Assembly (NCBI GenBank): GCA_027627225.1
Contig: CM051038.1
Span: 41,873,841 to 41,937,840, forward strand
DNA from: Congeria kusceri
Taxonomy: Eukaryota > Mollusca > Bivalvia > Myida > Dreissenidae
Direction of reading: 5' to 3'
DNA length: 64,000 bases
The position numbers and the translations under genes are program-made. Below are positions 22,820-34,599 of this stretch, in pieces; position 1 is the first letter of the stretch; each line of letters starts with the position of its first letter. The notes under the pieces were generated by a model. The model was not told where the DNA came from and searched no databases. It worked only from the letters and a program-made list of their open reading frames with translations.

Positions 22820-23860
22820 TTGATTATGTTTGGAATGAATATTACGCAAAACACTACCTTCGCCTTTGCAAATTCACTAATAAGTCAACTTGTAATAACA
22901 TATAAACTTGATTGGATATCCCTCGTTGCCTTGATAACAAACCTGCTTCAAACAAAGGCACGTGGTTAATAAATTGCTAAGACATACAAACAATACATTT
23001 TCGCATAACTTCCTTACCCATTTTCTACGACAGTCTTTGAATTGTACAGACAACTAGCAGGTACAATAACAGTCATCTCGTGCTGCAGATAATATTCACT
23101 GTATTTATTCAAAAGTTATACAACGTATCTATAAAAAATAACCATTTTAAGTAACGCATAAGAAAACACAATTATTGTCTGCTACTTTATAAATTTCTAA
23201 TAATTATATGGACGTAATACGTCCCATCGATTCCGTTTATATGAATTTCATAATGTAATCCCGTCTGAAGTTGTTAAAAGGTTAGGTCATCATCATTGCA
23301 AGTACTCACATTACACTCTTGTTTACTTCTTAATGTGTTGGTTCTTTATATATTGTTTGGATTTGGTATGTTAATATGATTAAGGTTGTGCGATTAATTT
23401 AAAACATTGAATGAGTTTTTTGTTTTCTCGAAAATACGAACAACTGTGAATACGTCCCTTACTTGTTGTCCTTTAACCAAATAAATAGATAAACACTCGT
23501 TTCAAAAAAGTAGTCAATATGACTGATTAGTATAAATATCAGGCAGACGCTTGTTAAATGCTGTAATTGTTACTTTACTTTAAGATTTAAATTGGCTATT
23601 CCACACTATAGATTTAGTGATTTTACCAACCTACTGAATACAGAGTTCAATCCGATATACCGAATTTAGATACCAAAGCTGATTCTTTCGGAAATATTCG
23701 AATATAGTGGCGTTCACATTCTACCAGTTTTACAGATTTGGCTGACGAGGTAAGTGCGCATCTTCTTATTTCAAATTGTTAGGTGATACAATAATAATGT
23801 TGTTTTTTTTATATTCCATTTCATTTTAAAAACTTTATTTAAATTGTTGTATATGTATTA
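22820..23860. other. Spacer; possible non-coding exon of KCTD copy 1
   Basis: No coding motif. GACGAG/GTAAGT near 23748 is a good splice-donor match and could end a 5' exon of the KCTD-like copy at 24401, but no ATG precedes it in frame. Confidence 0.3.
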
Positions 23861-24019
23861 GTGCTTCCTGTCACGTTCCAGGCGTATTCTTCTTCTAGAC
23901 ACATTCCTGAATAGTGCTTCCTTTCACGTTCCAGGCGTATTCTTCTTCTAGACACATTCCTGAATAGTGCTTCCTTTCACGTTCCAGGCGTATTCTTCTT
24001 CTAGACACATTCCTGAATA
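23861..24019. repeat. 53 bp tandem triplication
   Basis: Three copies of a unit starting GTGCTTCCT and ending ATTCCTGAATA, with one mismatch between copies. The near identity points to a recent origin. It lies in the presumed intron or upstream region of KCTD copy 1. Confidence 0.95.
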
Positions 24020-24400
24020 ACTTGGTGAGCGAACCGTATGCGAGCCAATGACAAACCGTTTAACGATTATCTAGATTATTAAATCAGATTTAATACACTT
24101 ATCATTTGACATCAAATAGATTGGTATACAATCTAAACTACCATTTAGAATTTCAAAAATATAATGCTATGTTTTAATAACATATTATAATGCTATGTTT
24201 TATAACGGAAAATAAACATTAAATATACTTCATTCATTCGGGTAAAAGATTTAGTGTTTTCTTTGAAAGGTTCACTGCATTAAATTATGCACGAAGGTTT
24301 ATAATCTGCTATCAAAGTCTAGATTTAAAGATCGGCCTTTCCTACATGTACTGGACAAATACACAATATTAACTGCTTTATGTTGCTTTTATATTTTCAG

Positions 24401-24700
24401 CTTTCATAAGTTCTCGATTTAAATGTTGGAGGAATTCATTTTACTACAACACAAGCCACGCTAACTAAATACACTGACAGCATGTTGGCAGCCATGTTCA
24501 GCGGACGTCACGTAATCCACCAAGACAAAGATAGCCGATATGTGATCGACTGCAACGGAAACATGTTTGGCCATATCTTGGAATTTTCTTCGTTTCGGAA
24601 CACTGCCACCTAGCGACGTAGCTGAAGCAGTGCACAAGTATTCAGAATACTTCGGATTAAATGATTTATCAACGCGACTCAGCTCTGACATAGACATTTA
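24401..24700 (+). pseudogene. KCTD-like BTB exon, copy 1 (broken)
   Basis: Behind the acceptor TATATTTTCAG, the exon gives VLDLNVGGIHFTTTQATLTK, then DSMLAAMFSGRHVIHQDKD and YVIDCNGNMFGHILEF, the T1/BTB fold of KCTD proteins. The third codon is TAA where the intact copy has AAA (Lys). An extra T near 24583-24586 shifts the frame before the stretch that would read FGTLPPSDV. The last codons (STRLSSDIDI) pass straight into the 61 bp satellite, and the C-terminal half of the protein is missing. Intact KCTD proteins oligomerise through the T1/BTB domain and act as cullin-3 adaptors or channel/receptor modulators. Confidence 0.88.
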
Positions 24701-26083
24701 AACACGCACAGCGAATATCGAGCTGGTGAAGCTATTGAGCCAGCTCTGACATCGACATTCAAATTTCAACCGCAAATATCGAGCTGGATTGAATATCGAG
24801 CCAGCTCTGACATCGACATTCAAACATAAAACGCGAATGTAAAGCTGGGTTGAATATCGAGCCAGTTCTGAGATCAACATTCAAACATGAAACGCGAATA
24901 TCGAGCTAGATTGAATATCGAGCCAGCTCTGATATCGAAATTCCAACATGCATCGCAAATGTCGAGCTGGTGCGAATATCAAGCAAGTTCTGAGATCGAC
25001 ATTCAAACATCATCCGCGAATATCGAGCTGGCGTGATTATCGCGCCAGCTCTGAAATCGACATTTAAAAATGAAACGCGAATATCGAGCTAGGTTGAATA
25101 TTAAGCCAGTTCCAGATCGAAATTCAAACATGAAGCGCGAATTTCGAGCTGATGCGAGTATCGAGGCAACTCTGAGATCAACATTCAAACATGAACCGCG
25201 ACCATCGAGCTAGGAGGAATATCAAGCCAGCTCTGAGATCGACATTCGAAAACATGAACCACGACCGTCGAGCTAGGTAGAATATCAAGCCAGCTCTGAG
25301 ATCAACATTCAAACATGAACCGCGACTATCAAGCTAGGTAGAATATCGAGCCAGCTCAGAGATCAACATTCAAACATGAATCGCGACCATCGAGCTAGCT
25401 AGAATATCGAACCACCTCTGAGATCACCATTCAAACATGAACCGCGACCATCGAGCTAGCTAGAATATCGAGCCAGCTCAGACATCAACATTCAAACATG
25501 AACCGCGACTATCGAGCTATGTAGAATATCGATTAAGCTCTGAGATCGACATTCAAACATGAACCGCGTCCATCTATCTAGGTAGAATTTTGTGCCAGTT
25601 CTGATATCGACATTCAAACATCTACCGCGGATATCAAGCTGGTCTTAATACCGAGCCAGCTATGAGATCGACATTCAAACATGAAATACAAATTTCGAGC
25701 TAGATTGAAAATCTTGGCACCTCTGAGATCGGAATGCTAAAATGTACCGTGAATACAGAGCTGGTGCAAATATCGAGACAGCTGGTATATCGCAATTAAA
25801 ACATTAAACTCGCAGACTATAGAGCTAGATAGAATATCGATCCAGCACTTACGTCAAAATTCAAGCATGACACGCCAATATCGAACCGTTTAAAAAAACG
25901 AGCCATCTCTGACATCGGATTACAAACATAAAACGCGAATATCGAGCTAGGTTGAATATCGAGCCAGGTCTGACATCGGCATTCAAACAAAAACCGCAAA
26001 TATCGAGCTGGTGTGAATTTCTAACCAGCTCTGAGATCGACATTCAAACTTCATCAGCGATTATCGTGTTGGTGCGAATATCG
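24677..26083 (-). repeat. 61 bp satellite array, left arm
   Basis: About 23 monomers of 61 bp, in the orientation CGACATTCAAACATGAAACG with CGAATATCGAGCTGG twice per unit. It begins inside the end of KCTD copy 1 and ends where the orientation flips. Monomers are diverged by point changes but keep their length. Confidence 0.95.
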
Positions 26084-28805
26084 AATATCGCGTTTTATGT
26101 CTGAATGTCAATTTCAGAGCTGGCTCGGTATTTAACCTAGCTCGATATTCGCGTTTCATGTTTGTATGTCGATGTCAGAGTTTGCTCGATATTCGCAGCA
26201 CCTCGATATTCGCGTTTCATGTTTGAATGTCGATGTCAGAACTGGCTCAATATTCGCACCAGCTCGATATTCGCGTTTTATGTTTGAATGTCGATCTCAG
26301 AGCTGGCTCGATATTCAACCTAGCTCGATATTCGCGTTTCATTTTTGAATGCCGATCTCAGAGCTGGCTCGATATTCGCACCGGTTCGATATTCGCGTTT
26401 CATGGTTGAATGTCGATCTCAGAGCTGGCTTGATATTTAACCTAGCTCGATATTCGCGTTTTATGTTTGAATGTCGATGTCAGAGCTGGCTCGATATTTA
26501 ACCTAGCTCGACATTCGGGGCTAAAGTATAAATGTCGATGTCAGAGATGACTCGATATTCGCACCAGTTCGATATTCGCGTTTAATGTTTAAATGTCGAT
26601 CTAAGAACTGGCTCGATATTTGCACCAGTTCTTTATTAGAGGTACATGTTGGAATTTCGATCTCAAACCTGGCTAGATATTCAACCTATCTCGATATTCG
26701 AGGTTCATGTTTCAATGTTGATCTCAGAGCGGGCCCAATATATTTCTACCAGCTTGATATTCATGGTTTATGTTTGAATGTTGATCTCAGAATTGGCTCG
26801 AAATTCGCACCAGGACGATATTCTCGGTACATGTTTGAATTTTGATCTCATAACTGGCTCGATATTGAACCTAGTTCTATATCCAACCTAGCTCGATATT
26901 CGCGGTTCATGTTTGAATGTTGATCTAAGAGCGGACTCGATATTCGCACTAGCTCGATATTCACGTTTTATGTTTGAATGTTGATCTCAGAGCTTGCTGG
27001 ATATTTGCGAATGTTCGATATTCGCGATTTGTGTTTGAATGTTGATCTCAGAGCTGGCTCGATATTCGCACCAGCTCGATATTCGCGGTTCATGTTTGAA
27101 TGTCGACGTCAGAGCTGGAAAGATATTCGCAGCACCTCGATATTCGCGTTTCATGTTTTAATGCCGATGTCAGAGCTGGCTCGATATTCGCACCGGCTGA
27201 ATATTCGCATTTCATGTTTCAATTTCGATCTCAGAGTTGACTCGCTATTCAAACTAGCTCGATATTCGCTTTTCAAGTTTGAATTTTGATGTCAGAGCTG
27301 GCTTGTTATTCGCACCAGCTAAATATTCGTGTTACATTTTTAAATGTCGATGTTAGAACTGGCTCGATATTCAAACTAGCTCTACATTTGGGCTGAATTA
27401 TTCATGTCGATGTCAGAGGTGGCTCGATACTCGCACCAGCTCGATATTCGCGTTTAATGTTTGAATGTCGATCACAGAGATGGCTCAATATTTGAATCAG
27501 TTCAATATTCGAGGTACAGGTTTGAATTAAGATCTCAGACCCAGAGAGATATTCAACCAAGCTCGATATGTGCGGTTCATGTTTGAATGTTGATCTCATC
27601 GGGCTAAACATTCCCACCACCTCGATATTCGCGTTTCATGTTTGAATGTTTATCTTAGAGCTGGCTCGATATTCGCACCAGCTCGATATTCGCGGAACAT
27701 GTTTGAATTTCGATCGCAGAGCTGGCTCGATATTCAATCTATCTCGATATTTAAATTAGCTCCATATTCGCGGTTCATGTTTGAATGTTGATCTCAGAGT
27801 TTGCCTGATATTTGCACCAGCTCGATATTCATGTTTCATGTTTGAATGTTGATCTCAGAGCTTGCCTGATATTTGCACCAGTTCGATATTCGTGTCTCAT
27901 GTTTGAATGTTGATCCCTGAGCAGACTCGATATTTGCACCAGCTCGATATTCGCGACAGAAATTTGAATTTCGATGTCAGAGCTGGCTCGATACTCAACC
28001 CAGCTCGATATTCGCGTTAAATGTTACATTTCGATCACAAGGCTTTCTCGATATTTGCACCAGCTCGATATTCGCCGTACATGTTTGAATTTTGGTTTCA
28101 GAGCTGGCTCGATAATAAGCCTAGCTCGATATTCGCGGTTCATGTTTGAATGTCGATCTCAGAGCTGGCTCTATTGAACCTTGCCCGATATTCGAGTTTT
28201 ATGTTTGAATGTCGACCTCAGAATTGACTCTATAATTTACTTTACTCGATGGTCGCGCTTCATGTTTGAATGTCGATCACAGAACTGGCTCGATTTTCTA
28301 CCTACCTTGATGGTCGCGGTTCATGTTTGAATGTTGATCTCAGAACTGGCTCGATATTCTACCTAGATCGATGGTCGCGGTTCATGTTTGAATGTTGCTC
28401 TCAGAAATTGCTCGATATTAAACCCAGCTCGATATTCGCGTTTAATGTTTAAATTTCGATCTAAGGGCTGGCTCGATATTCGCACAAGCTCGATATCCGC
28501 GGTTCATGTCTGAACGTCGATTTCAGAGCTGGATATGTATTCAACCTTGCTCGATATTCGCGTTTCATGTTTGAATGTCGACCTCAGAGCAGGCTTGATA
28601 TTCTACCTAGCTCGATGGTCGCGGTTCATGATTGAATGTTGATCTCAGAGCTGGCTCGATATTCTACCTAGCTCATTGGTCGCGGTTCATGTTTGAATGT
28701 TGATCTCAGAGCTGGCTCTATATTCGCACCAGCTCGATATTCGCTTTTCATGTTTGAATGTCGATCTCAGAGCTGGCTCGATATTTGCAGCACCTCGATA
28801 TTGAA
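26084..28805 (+). repeat. 61 bp satellite array, right arm (inverted)
   Basis: About 45 monomers, reverse complement of the left arm (TTTCATGTTTGAATGTCGAT, CAGAGCTGGCTCGATATTCG). Within each monomer CTCGATATTCGC occurs twice, so the unit itself is a near-duplication. The monomer is CpG-rich for this region. Confidence 0.95.
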
Positions 28806-29027
28806 ATTTCGATCTTTTATTTTCGATGTCATAGCCAACAACACACACCTGATTTTGAGTTAATAGTATTTAGCAGCTCTAATACATAAATAGTTACATG
28901 TTGGTTATACTTAAGATATTTACTGACAATAGTTATTCACCTGCAAGGAAAATCAATGTTTTGTTTTTCATTGATCGTGAAATAAAACGTTGATCAACTT
29001 GCGTTTATTTTACTCTATTGTGTATTG

Positions 29028-29759
29028 CAGTGGCGTAGCTAGGCCATTTTTGTGTTGTAGGCCCGGTCATAAGGTCAAGATACGAAGTTAGAAGTTTGTC
29101 AAAGGCAGTGCTTTAACAATTTGAAAAATGACTATGAATTATGCGGTACATGTTCAGTATAAACAGATAAATATGAAACAAAAAGCCCAAGCTCTGCTAC
29201 TGAAAAGCCTTCATCAAATTCATTTAGTTTACAGGTCCTTCACACAAAATAGTTATAAACAAACATATATACATGTTATGATGTAGTGCGTATAACTTGG
29301 GCCTTAACTCTATGCGTTCACGTCGGTTGCTTAAAGTGTCAATTAATAGAACTACGTTTTACGACGTTTGATGGCCGCAAATGTATTAATGACTTTTTCA
29401 ATGTCAATAGCTTTCATTGCAAGGCTGGAAAGCCTGTCTGTTGTCATGGTTGACCGCCGATAAGTTTTCAGCCTCTTCGTACAACTTAACTGCCGATGTT
29501 GCTGGAATATTTACATGTAGCAGAAGCTTTAATAATCCGCTTGAGTCCATTTCTAATTTTGTCAGAAGGCAAATTTCGTAAATAAAATGTTATATATTTA
29601 GATCTCTTTTAATTGATATCTTAATAAGGAATTAAATTGTTCCACCCTTAACCCCCTTAGCCTTCGAATGTTATTGCATTTTTAGGCCATTTATTGTTGT
29701 CACCTTTGAGAACAGTTTTATTCCCGGGACTTCAAGGCCTTCATTTAGCTATGCCACTG
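29028..29759 (-). mobile_element. hAT-type DNA transposon, decayed
   Basis: Terminal inverted repeats CAGTGGCGTAGCTA (29028) and CAGTGGCATAGCTA (inverse, ending 29759). The flanks are GTGTATTG and GTGTATGG, an 8 bp target duplication with one mismatch. The minus strand keeps part of the C-terminal dimerisation region of a hAT transposase (RLKTYRRSTMTTDRLSSLAM, then IDIEKVINTFAAIKRR) at about 29480-29370. The rest of the transposase is lost. Confidence 0.85.
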
Positions 29760-29767
29760 GTGTATGG

Positions 29768-31014
29768 TAATACATGTAATGATAGGTCTTCGTCATATTA
29801 ATTGACATTGGTAAAACAGAAAATGTAGTAGAAAACGCTACAATATGCCACAATATTAATATAATACTTAGTTATATTTCTTTTATTAACTACCGATGTA
29901 TTTATGTTGTGCATCTTTATTCTGATTGATAAATGTGTCTATTTTTCATCACACACTAGTTGACTAGACAGTTGTTTCAGGCAAGTTAACACTTTAAAAC
30001 ACGGAAAAATCGACCAACCTATTTGAATATGCATGCATTATTTTTATTTAGTTAAGTGTTTCTCATTTATTCTTATTCCATTTGTTTCTGATTAACTAAC
30101 AACGGACTACCCGTATGTATAATCCACAATCGTCAGGCATAAACCACGACGCAGTTGGTTGGTGAATCCGACGAATACAAAATCTGAAAGAAAGAGTTGT
30201 ACCATTTCTACTGGTAATGACATTTGGCTATTTATGAGAAATCACAGTTAAAAGGAGCAACTAATACCAGTTTGATGGTCATGCTTAGTATTATCAATAA
30301 TGTTATTCAATAGGACCATCTCGGAAGACACCACACCGGAACTCCGAAATCGGTGGTCCGATTAGTCTCCAAACCGCGTATTGATGAATAAGAGGAATAA
30401 AACCACGAAGAAAGGGGCTATACACGTCCAGAGTTGTCGTTCATGCAGCCGCGGCACTTGGTCAGTACAGAATCATGGGGATTCAACTGTTGTTTTTAGT
30501 AGTCCTGACAACAAAACAGCAGATTCGAAGACGTGTGTGATGCACGACCAGACTCGCAAGCGAAACACACAGTCCTTGATAATTGATGGACTTTTGTTCC
30601 GTTTATTTGCAGTAGGGAAATACAGGATATTGTCTTATATTTGACTCAATCGAATGCAACTACATTTAAGAAGACTTAACGTCCATTGTAGTTTGGATAC
30701 ACCGGAAATTATGCTAGTGGATATCCGGTTATGTATATTAACCGTTAATTTCCAGAGCATGGTATCGAAAGCCATGAGCTTATGGAGACACATTCCAGTC
30801 AGTTTCCTGACAATTACCAGTACTTGGATTTCTTTTATGAAAAAGATCAGTCGAACTCTCCCGGGTGAGGGTCAAACTAGTGATCGTCCGTTGCAATGAA
30901 TAAAGATCACAGTGTAGTTTGCGTTGTTGTCGCTTTTGTTCTAGTAGTAATAGAAAATTTCATATGCTGTGATCGCCAGCCAATAATTTTCTTTCTGTAT
31001 TTTTATAGACAATA
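29768..31014. other. No recognised gene
   Basis: Two plus-strand open frames (30381-30644, 30654-30899) lie end to end but have no domain I recognise. They could be a decayed element or chance. Confidence 0.4.
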
Positions 31015-31673
31015 CTGGCGCAGTGCCTAAATCCGCCACATTTGGGAGGTATTTTAATTAATATTTTCAAAAGTACTAAATCAATCGACACAAAATTCAC
31101 ATAAATCAAGTAAGGTTTAATGTGCATTTGCTGGCGTGTTTTGGTTAAATTTCGAATACTTGGCTTCGTGATATACGTCTATATATTTGTAAAATTATAT
31201 CATCTACATGGATGTAAAAGAAGAGATCTATAAACAGACATATTTATTGATAGATCTTTGGTAAAACTGAGGCGAAAGTAATGCGCTTTTTACAAATTTA
31301 ACATACAGTATGTATATCAACGTCATTTTCCTCGGTTTTTTACGCTTATGCGCATTGTATTTGTATTAGCTGTAACGCTTAATAGCGTTGAATAACATTA
31401 AAGTCGTCCGTACTTAACCCAGTAATTTAATTTTATCATGAACATTATGCGGTTCCTCAAATTTGCGCGTGCGCAGTATTCCCCGCGTGCAGTTTGTTTA
31501 TATTTAGGGATCATGGACAAAACAATTAGATTAAATATTGAATTTCTTAGACCAAGAAGAAAATGCGTCAACTTTGTTAAGGAAATCAACAAAAAAGTAA
31601 TCGCCGCTATACAAATGCTTATTTGGATGGGGTGGCGGATTTAGGACAGTGGCGGATTTAGGCACTACGCCAG
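31015..31673. mobile_element. MITE with 25 bp terminal inverted repeats
   Basis: The left end 31015-31039 (CTGGCG...AAATCCGCCAC) matches the inverse of 31649-31673 with one mismatch. AATA flanks both ends (31011-31014, 31674-31677), a possible 4 bp target duplication. The inner part of the right end is duplicated just inside (31631-31645, GGTGGCGGATTTAGG). No transposase is visible. Confidence 0.8.
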
Positions 31674-31679
31674 AATATA

Positions 31680-32342
31680 AACAAATACAATTATACTTCT
31701 AAAATCAATAACAAAGCATGCCACGACCTAGAGTATGCTGTGCAATAGAGGCCCTTTGGTTTGACGACCAGCCGAAAGTGTTATCGTACACGCATGCGGA
31801 CGATATATGCATATACAACTAGAGATTAAGACATATTAGACATGCGGGATATTTTGCTCAAATATAAACGGCTGATAATTTGCAATTACTTTCCATTGAT
31901 TTACTTCAGATGTTATGTTAATATATATGTCTTACATGATTGTTGTAAAAGAACTAATCCTGATTTTTTAGAACAATTAATTCGTTTATTACTGTTAATC
32001 ACTCACTCACATACCCACACGCATCCACAGCACTCTTTGACTCACTCACGCATCACACAACGCGTGCATACGGACTTAACAATTAATTCCCTTGCAAATA
32101 TATGCTGAACGAAGTAAAACAAATCCAAATCTTGTTATAAATCGTCGACATTTAATGTGTATCTTACGCTTAGTTTGCTCAGCTGATAAAGATTAACGTT
32201 ATTTAATGCAGGATGTATTTGTATTTGCAAATTGCGCACGTAAGCAGACCTACGGTATTTGAACAGTTTAACAGAAGGCATTTGATTTCGGCTGGGAATG
32301 TACAATCTTAGATAATCGTTGTTCGATAACAAGACAATAGTT
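31680..32342. other. Upstream region of the intact KCTD-like gene
   Basis: Contains a CACTCACT-rich simple stretch at about 32000-32060. A similar stretch precedes the orphan exon 1 at 43.6 kb, which supports a shared duplicated upstream region. Confidence 0.45.
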
Positions 32343-33570
32343 ATGGAAACACAGGTATGTTAACTGTGTTAACTATCGTATTATTTATGATCATGTGTGT
32401 ATGTTACTTTCAAGGTTTTCTTTTAAAATGGAAGATTTACAAACACATATATTTACATAACCGAACAACTATTTTGTTATCGGAGAATACTAAATGTACT
32501 AAATAACACTGATTTAGACCTTATACAGTATTTGCGACACTCGTTCATGCATTTATGGATTGATGACGCTAAATGACAGTCTACATAACCCTCTCTTCTA
32601 ACTAGCTGTCTGTCTAAGAATCTTCCTCTCTTCTGTCTGTTTTCTGTCTGTCTGTGTGCTTGTTGTCTGTCTGTCTGTCCGTCCGTCCGTCCGTCCGTCC
32701 GTCGTGTATCTGTCTGCTTGCATATCCGTCATTCCGCCAGTCGGCACGCATTTATATATGTATATATTTTAAAACTTTTAGTTCCCAAAAGTCGTTGATT
32801 TAAATGTCGGTGGAACAAAATTCACGACAGCGTTGTCCACGCTAACAAAATACCCTGACAGTATGTTGGCAACCATGTTCAGCGGACGTCACGTGATCCA
32901 CCAAGATAAAGATGGCCGATATGTCATCGACTGCGACGGCAAATTATTTGGCTATATCCTGGAATTTCTTAGGTTCGGAACGCTGCCACCTAGCGATGTT
33001 TCCGAAGCGGTACACAGGTATTCGGAATACTTTAGACTGGAGAAACTATCGAAGAGACTCGAAAAATTTCAACCTGTGATGCGAAAAATGCAGATCGTGG
33101 ACATGCAGCAACGCCGTCCGGAATTTGTGAAGTTGGTGAGCACTGTTATTGACTGTTTAGCGAAGAACGTTGCTCACAAGGATAATCTGGCAATTATTGT
33201 TATTAAACAACACGACCGCAATGAAAGTCGTTATACACACTTAAGTGAATACGGAGGAATAAATACAAAGCTTTGTCAAATGGAAACTTTTGAGATAAAC
33301 ATTTTAACAGATGAACTAAAATTCGACAAGACGGATAAAATACGAACTAACGAGATATTGTTTCTTACTGTCAACTATCTCGAAAAACATGGGTTTGGAC
33401 AGAATATTCTGTATAATCAGAATTTAAGGTTCAATATAGAAATCGATCCATTCAATTATACATCATACTGTGATGAGGTGGGTGGCATCATGTTTTGTCC
33501 GGATCAGGCCCTCAACATTGTATATTCCGTGACATATCCGACATTTCAGAGGCATCCCCGTAATGACTGA
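32343..33570 (+). CDS. KCTD-like BTB/T1 protein, two exons, intact
   Basis: Exon 1 is ATGGAAACACAG (32343-32354) before donor GTATGT. Exon 2 runs 32782-33570 behind acceptor CTTTTAG. The phases fit (0/0) and give about 266 residues starting METQFPKVVDLNVGGTKF. Residues 5-105 are the T1/BTB fold (LNVGGTKFTT, DSMLATMFSGRHVIH, YVIDCDGKLFGYILEFLR, PSDVSEAVHRYSEYF). The C-terminal 150 residues lack a named motif but are shared with the 37.3 kb copy; total length is in the range of KCTD7/14-type proteins. The likely role, inferred from the family, is a cytosolic oligomeric adaptor for a cullin-3 ligase or a channel/receptor. It is the only unbroken copy of four in the cluster. The start was chosen because FPxVVxLNVGG is the usual family beginning and the preceding mini-exon supplies an in-frame ATG. 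Confidence 0.85.
32633..32703. repeat. (GTCT)n/(GTCC)n microsatellite
   Basis: A tetranucleotide run in the intron of the intact KCTD-like gene, 80 bp before its second exon. The same motif forms the microsatellite of the tandem-core elements. Confidence 0.9.
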
Positions 33571-33574
33571 TGAG

Positions 33575-34240
33575 TAGAAATTATGTTATTACTTTGTTGA
33601 GTAGGTTTATATTTTAGAACACTTTGTATTTGTTTACTAATATATGTTGCCTGATACGTTGCACGTAAACATTATTTGTACAAAAATATGCCTTGTTGTC
33701 AGCTTTGAATGGTTTATAGACAGTGTTTACAGTAGTGCTTAAAGTAAATGTAACACCAAGGTTTCCATACATTGCTTGACAATTTTTAGTCTTATGATAA
33801 ACCCATCACGTTCACCAACCGTTTTTTCACAATGCTGTTTTAAGTTAATGAATGTTATGACAAAACAAAAATGTTTCTCAAACCGGAATTAATTGGCTTG
33901 TACTATTTGTTTCATGAAAGAACGCGAAATTGTGGCAAACAAAGAATTGCAAATGCCATGATATCCATTCGTAAAAATGGGAAGAAAAAGAAGAAGAAGA
34001 ATATAAAGTAACGTTCTCGCTCTACGGTCATTCATATTCCAATATCCATTAAGGGTGAATGTATTTTTATTACACTGGTGTTTGGTGTTGCACATATTAC
34101 CTGATGCCAGGTTGTGTGGGTTGTACTCTACTATGTATAAATAACCGCTTGATCGTAAGTTTGCTGGCTATTTCATATGCACTACGTGCTTATCCGCTTC
34201 TTTTTTTGTCATGCAGCAACATTGATATTATAGTGATATA
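33575..34240. other. 3' flank of KCTD-like gene
   Basis: AT-rich. No gene recognised, and no clear poly(A) signal assigned. Confidence 0.4.
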
Positions 34241-34535
34241 GTGGGAGCAGTGGTCTAGTGGTAGGACGCTGGCTTTGAGATCGTGAGGTCCTTAGTTTGA
34301 ATCCCGCCCAGACCACTGGAATTTTTCTGTGCAAACAAATTTATCCCACGTTTGCTCCTCTCCACCCAGGTGTATAAATGGGTACCTGTGAGGGAAATAA
34401 GCCAATGTGCCGTGGCTGCATTCTGCGCCGAGTGTTAACGGACGACTTATGACCCAGTGATCGGGGGTAAATGTGAAAGTCGGCTGAAGATGTACATCAA
34501 TATCAGACTATAAACCTATCCCTTACCTTTTTACC
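34241..34535 (+). mobile_element. tRNA-derived SINE
   Basis: The head resembles a tRNA gene with an A box TGGTCTAGTGG (34251-34261) and a B box AGTTTGAATCC (34294-34304), together the internal RNA polymerase III promoter. The body contains CACCCAGGTGTATAAATGGG, a conserved-looking domain seen in several mollusc SINEs, and the tail is a TACCTTTT-type simple stretch. It is too long and poorly paired to be a working tRNA. Confidence 0.8.
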
Positions 34536-34599
34536 TTTATTATTCAAACTAAAAGTTCGAGATGACCAAACGTGATATCTTCACTGGACTTTATTACTT

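Noticed and set aside
24677..28805. CRISPR array
   Set aside because: There are no unique spacers: every 61 bp unit is a diverged copy of the whole, and the context is eukaryotic.
30381..30899. Two adjacent open frames as one gene
   Set aside because: No domain, splice or codon signal was recognised. They may be relics, but there is no support.
34241..34320. Functional tRNA gene
   Set aside because: The B box is degenerate, the stems pair poorly, and a SINE body follows directly.
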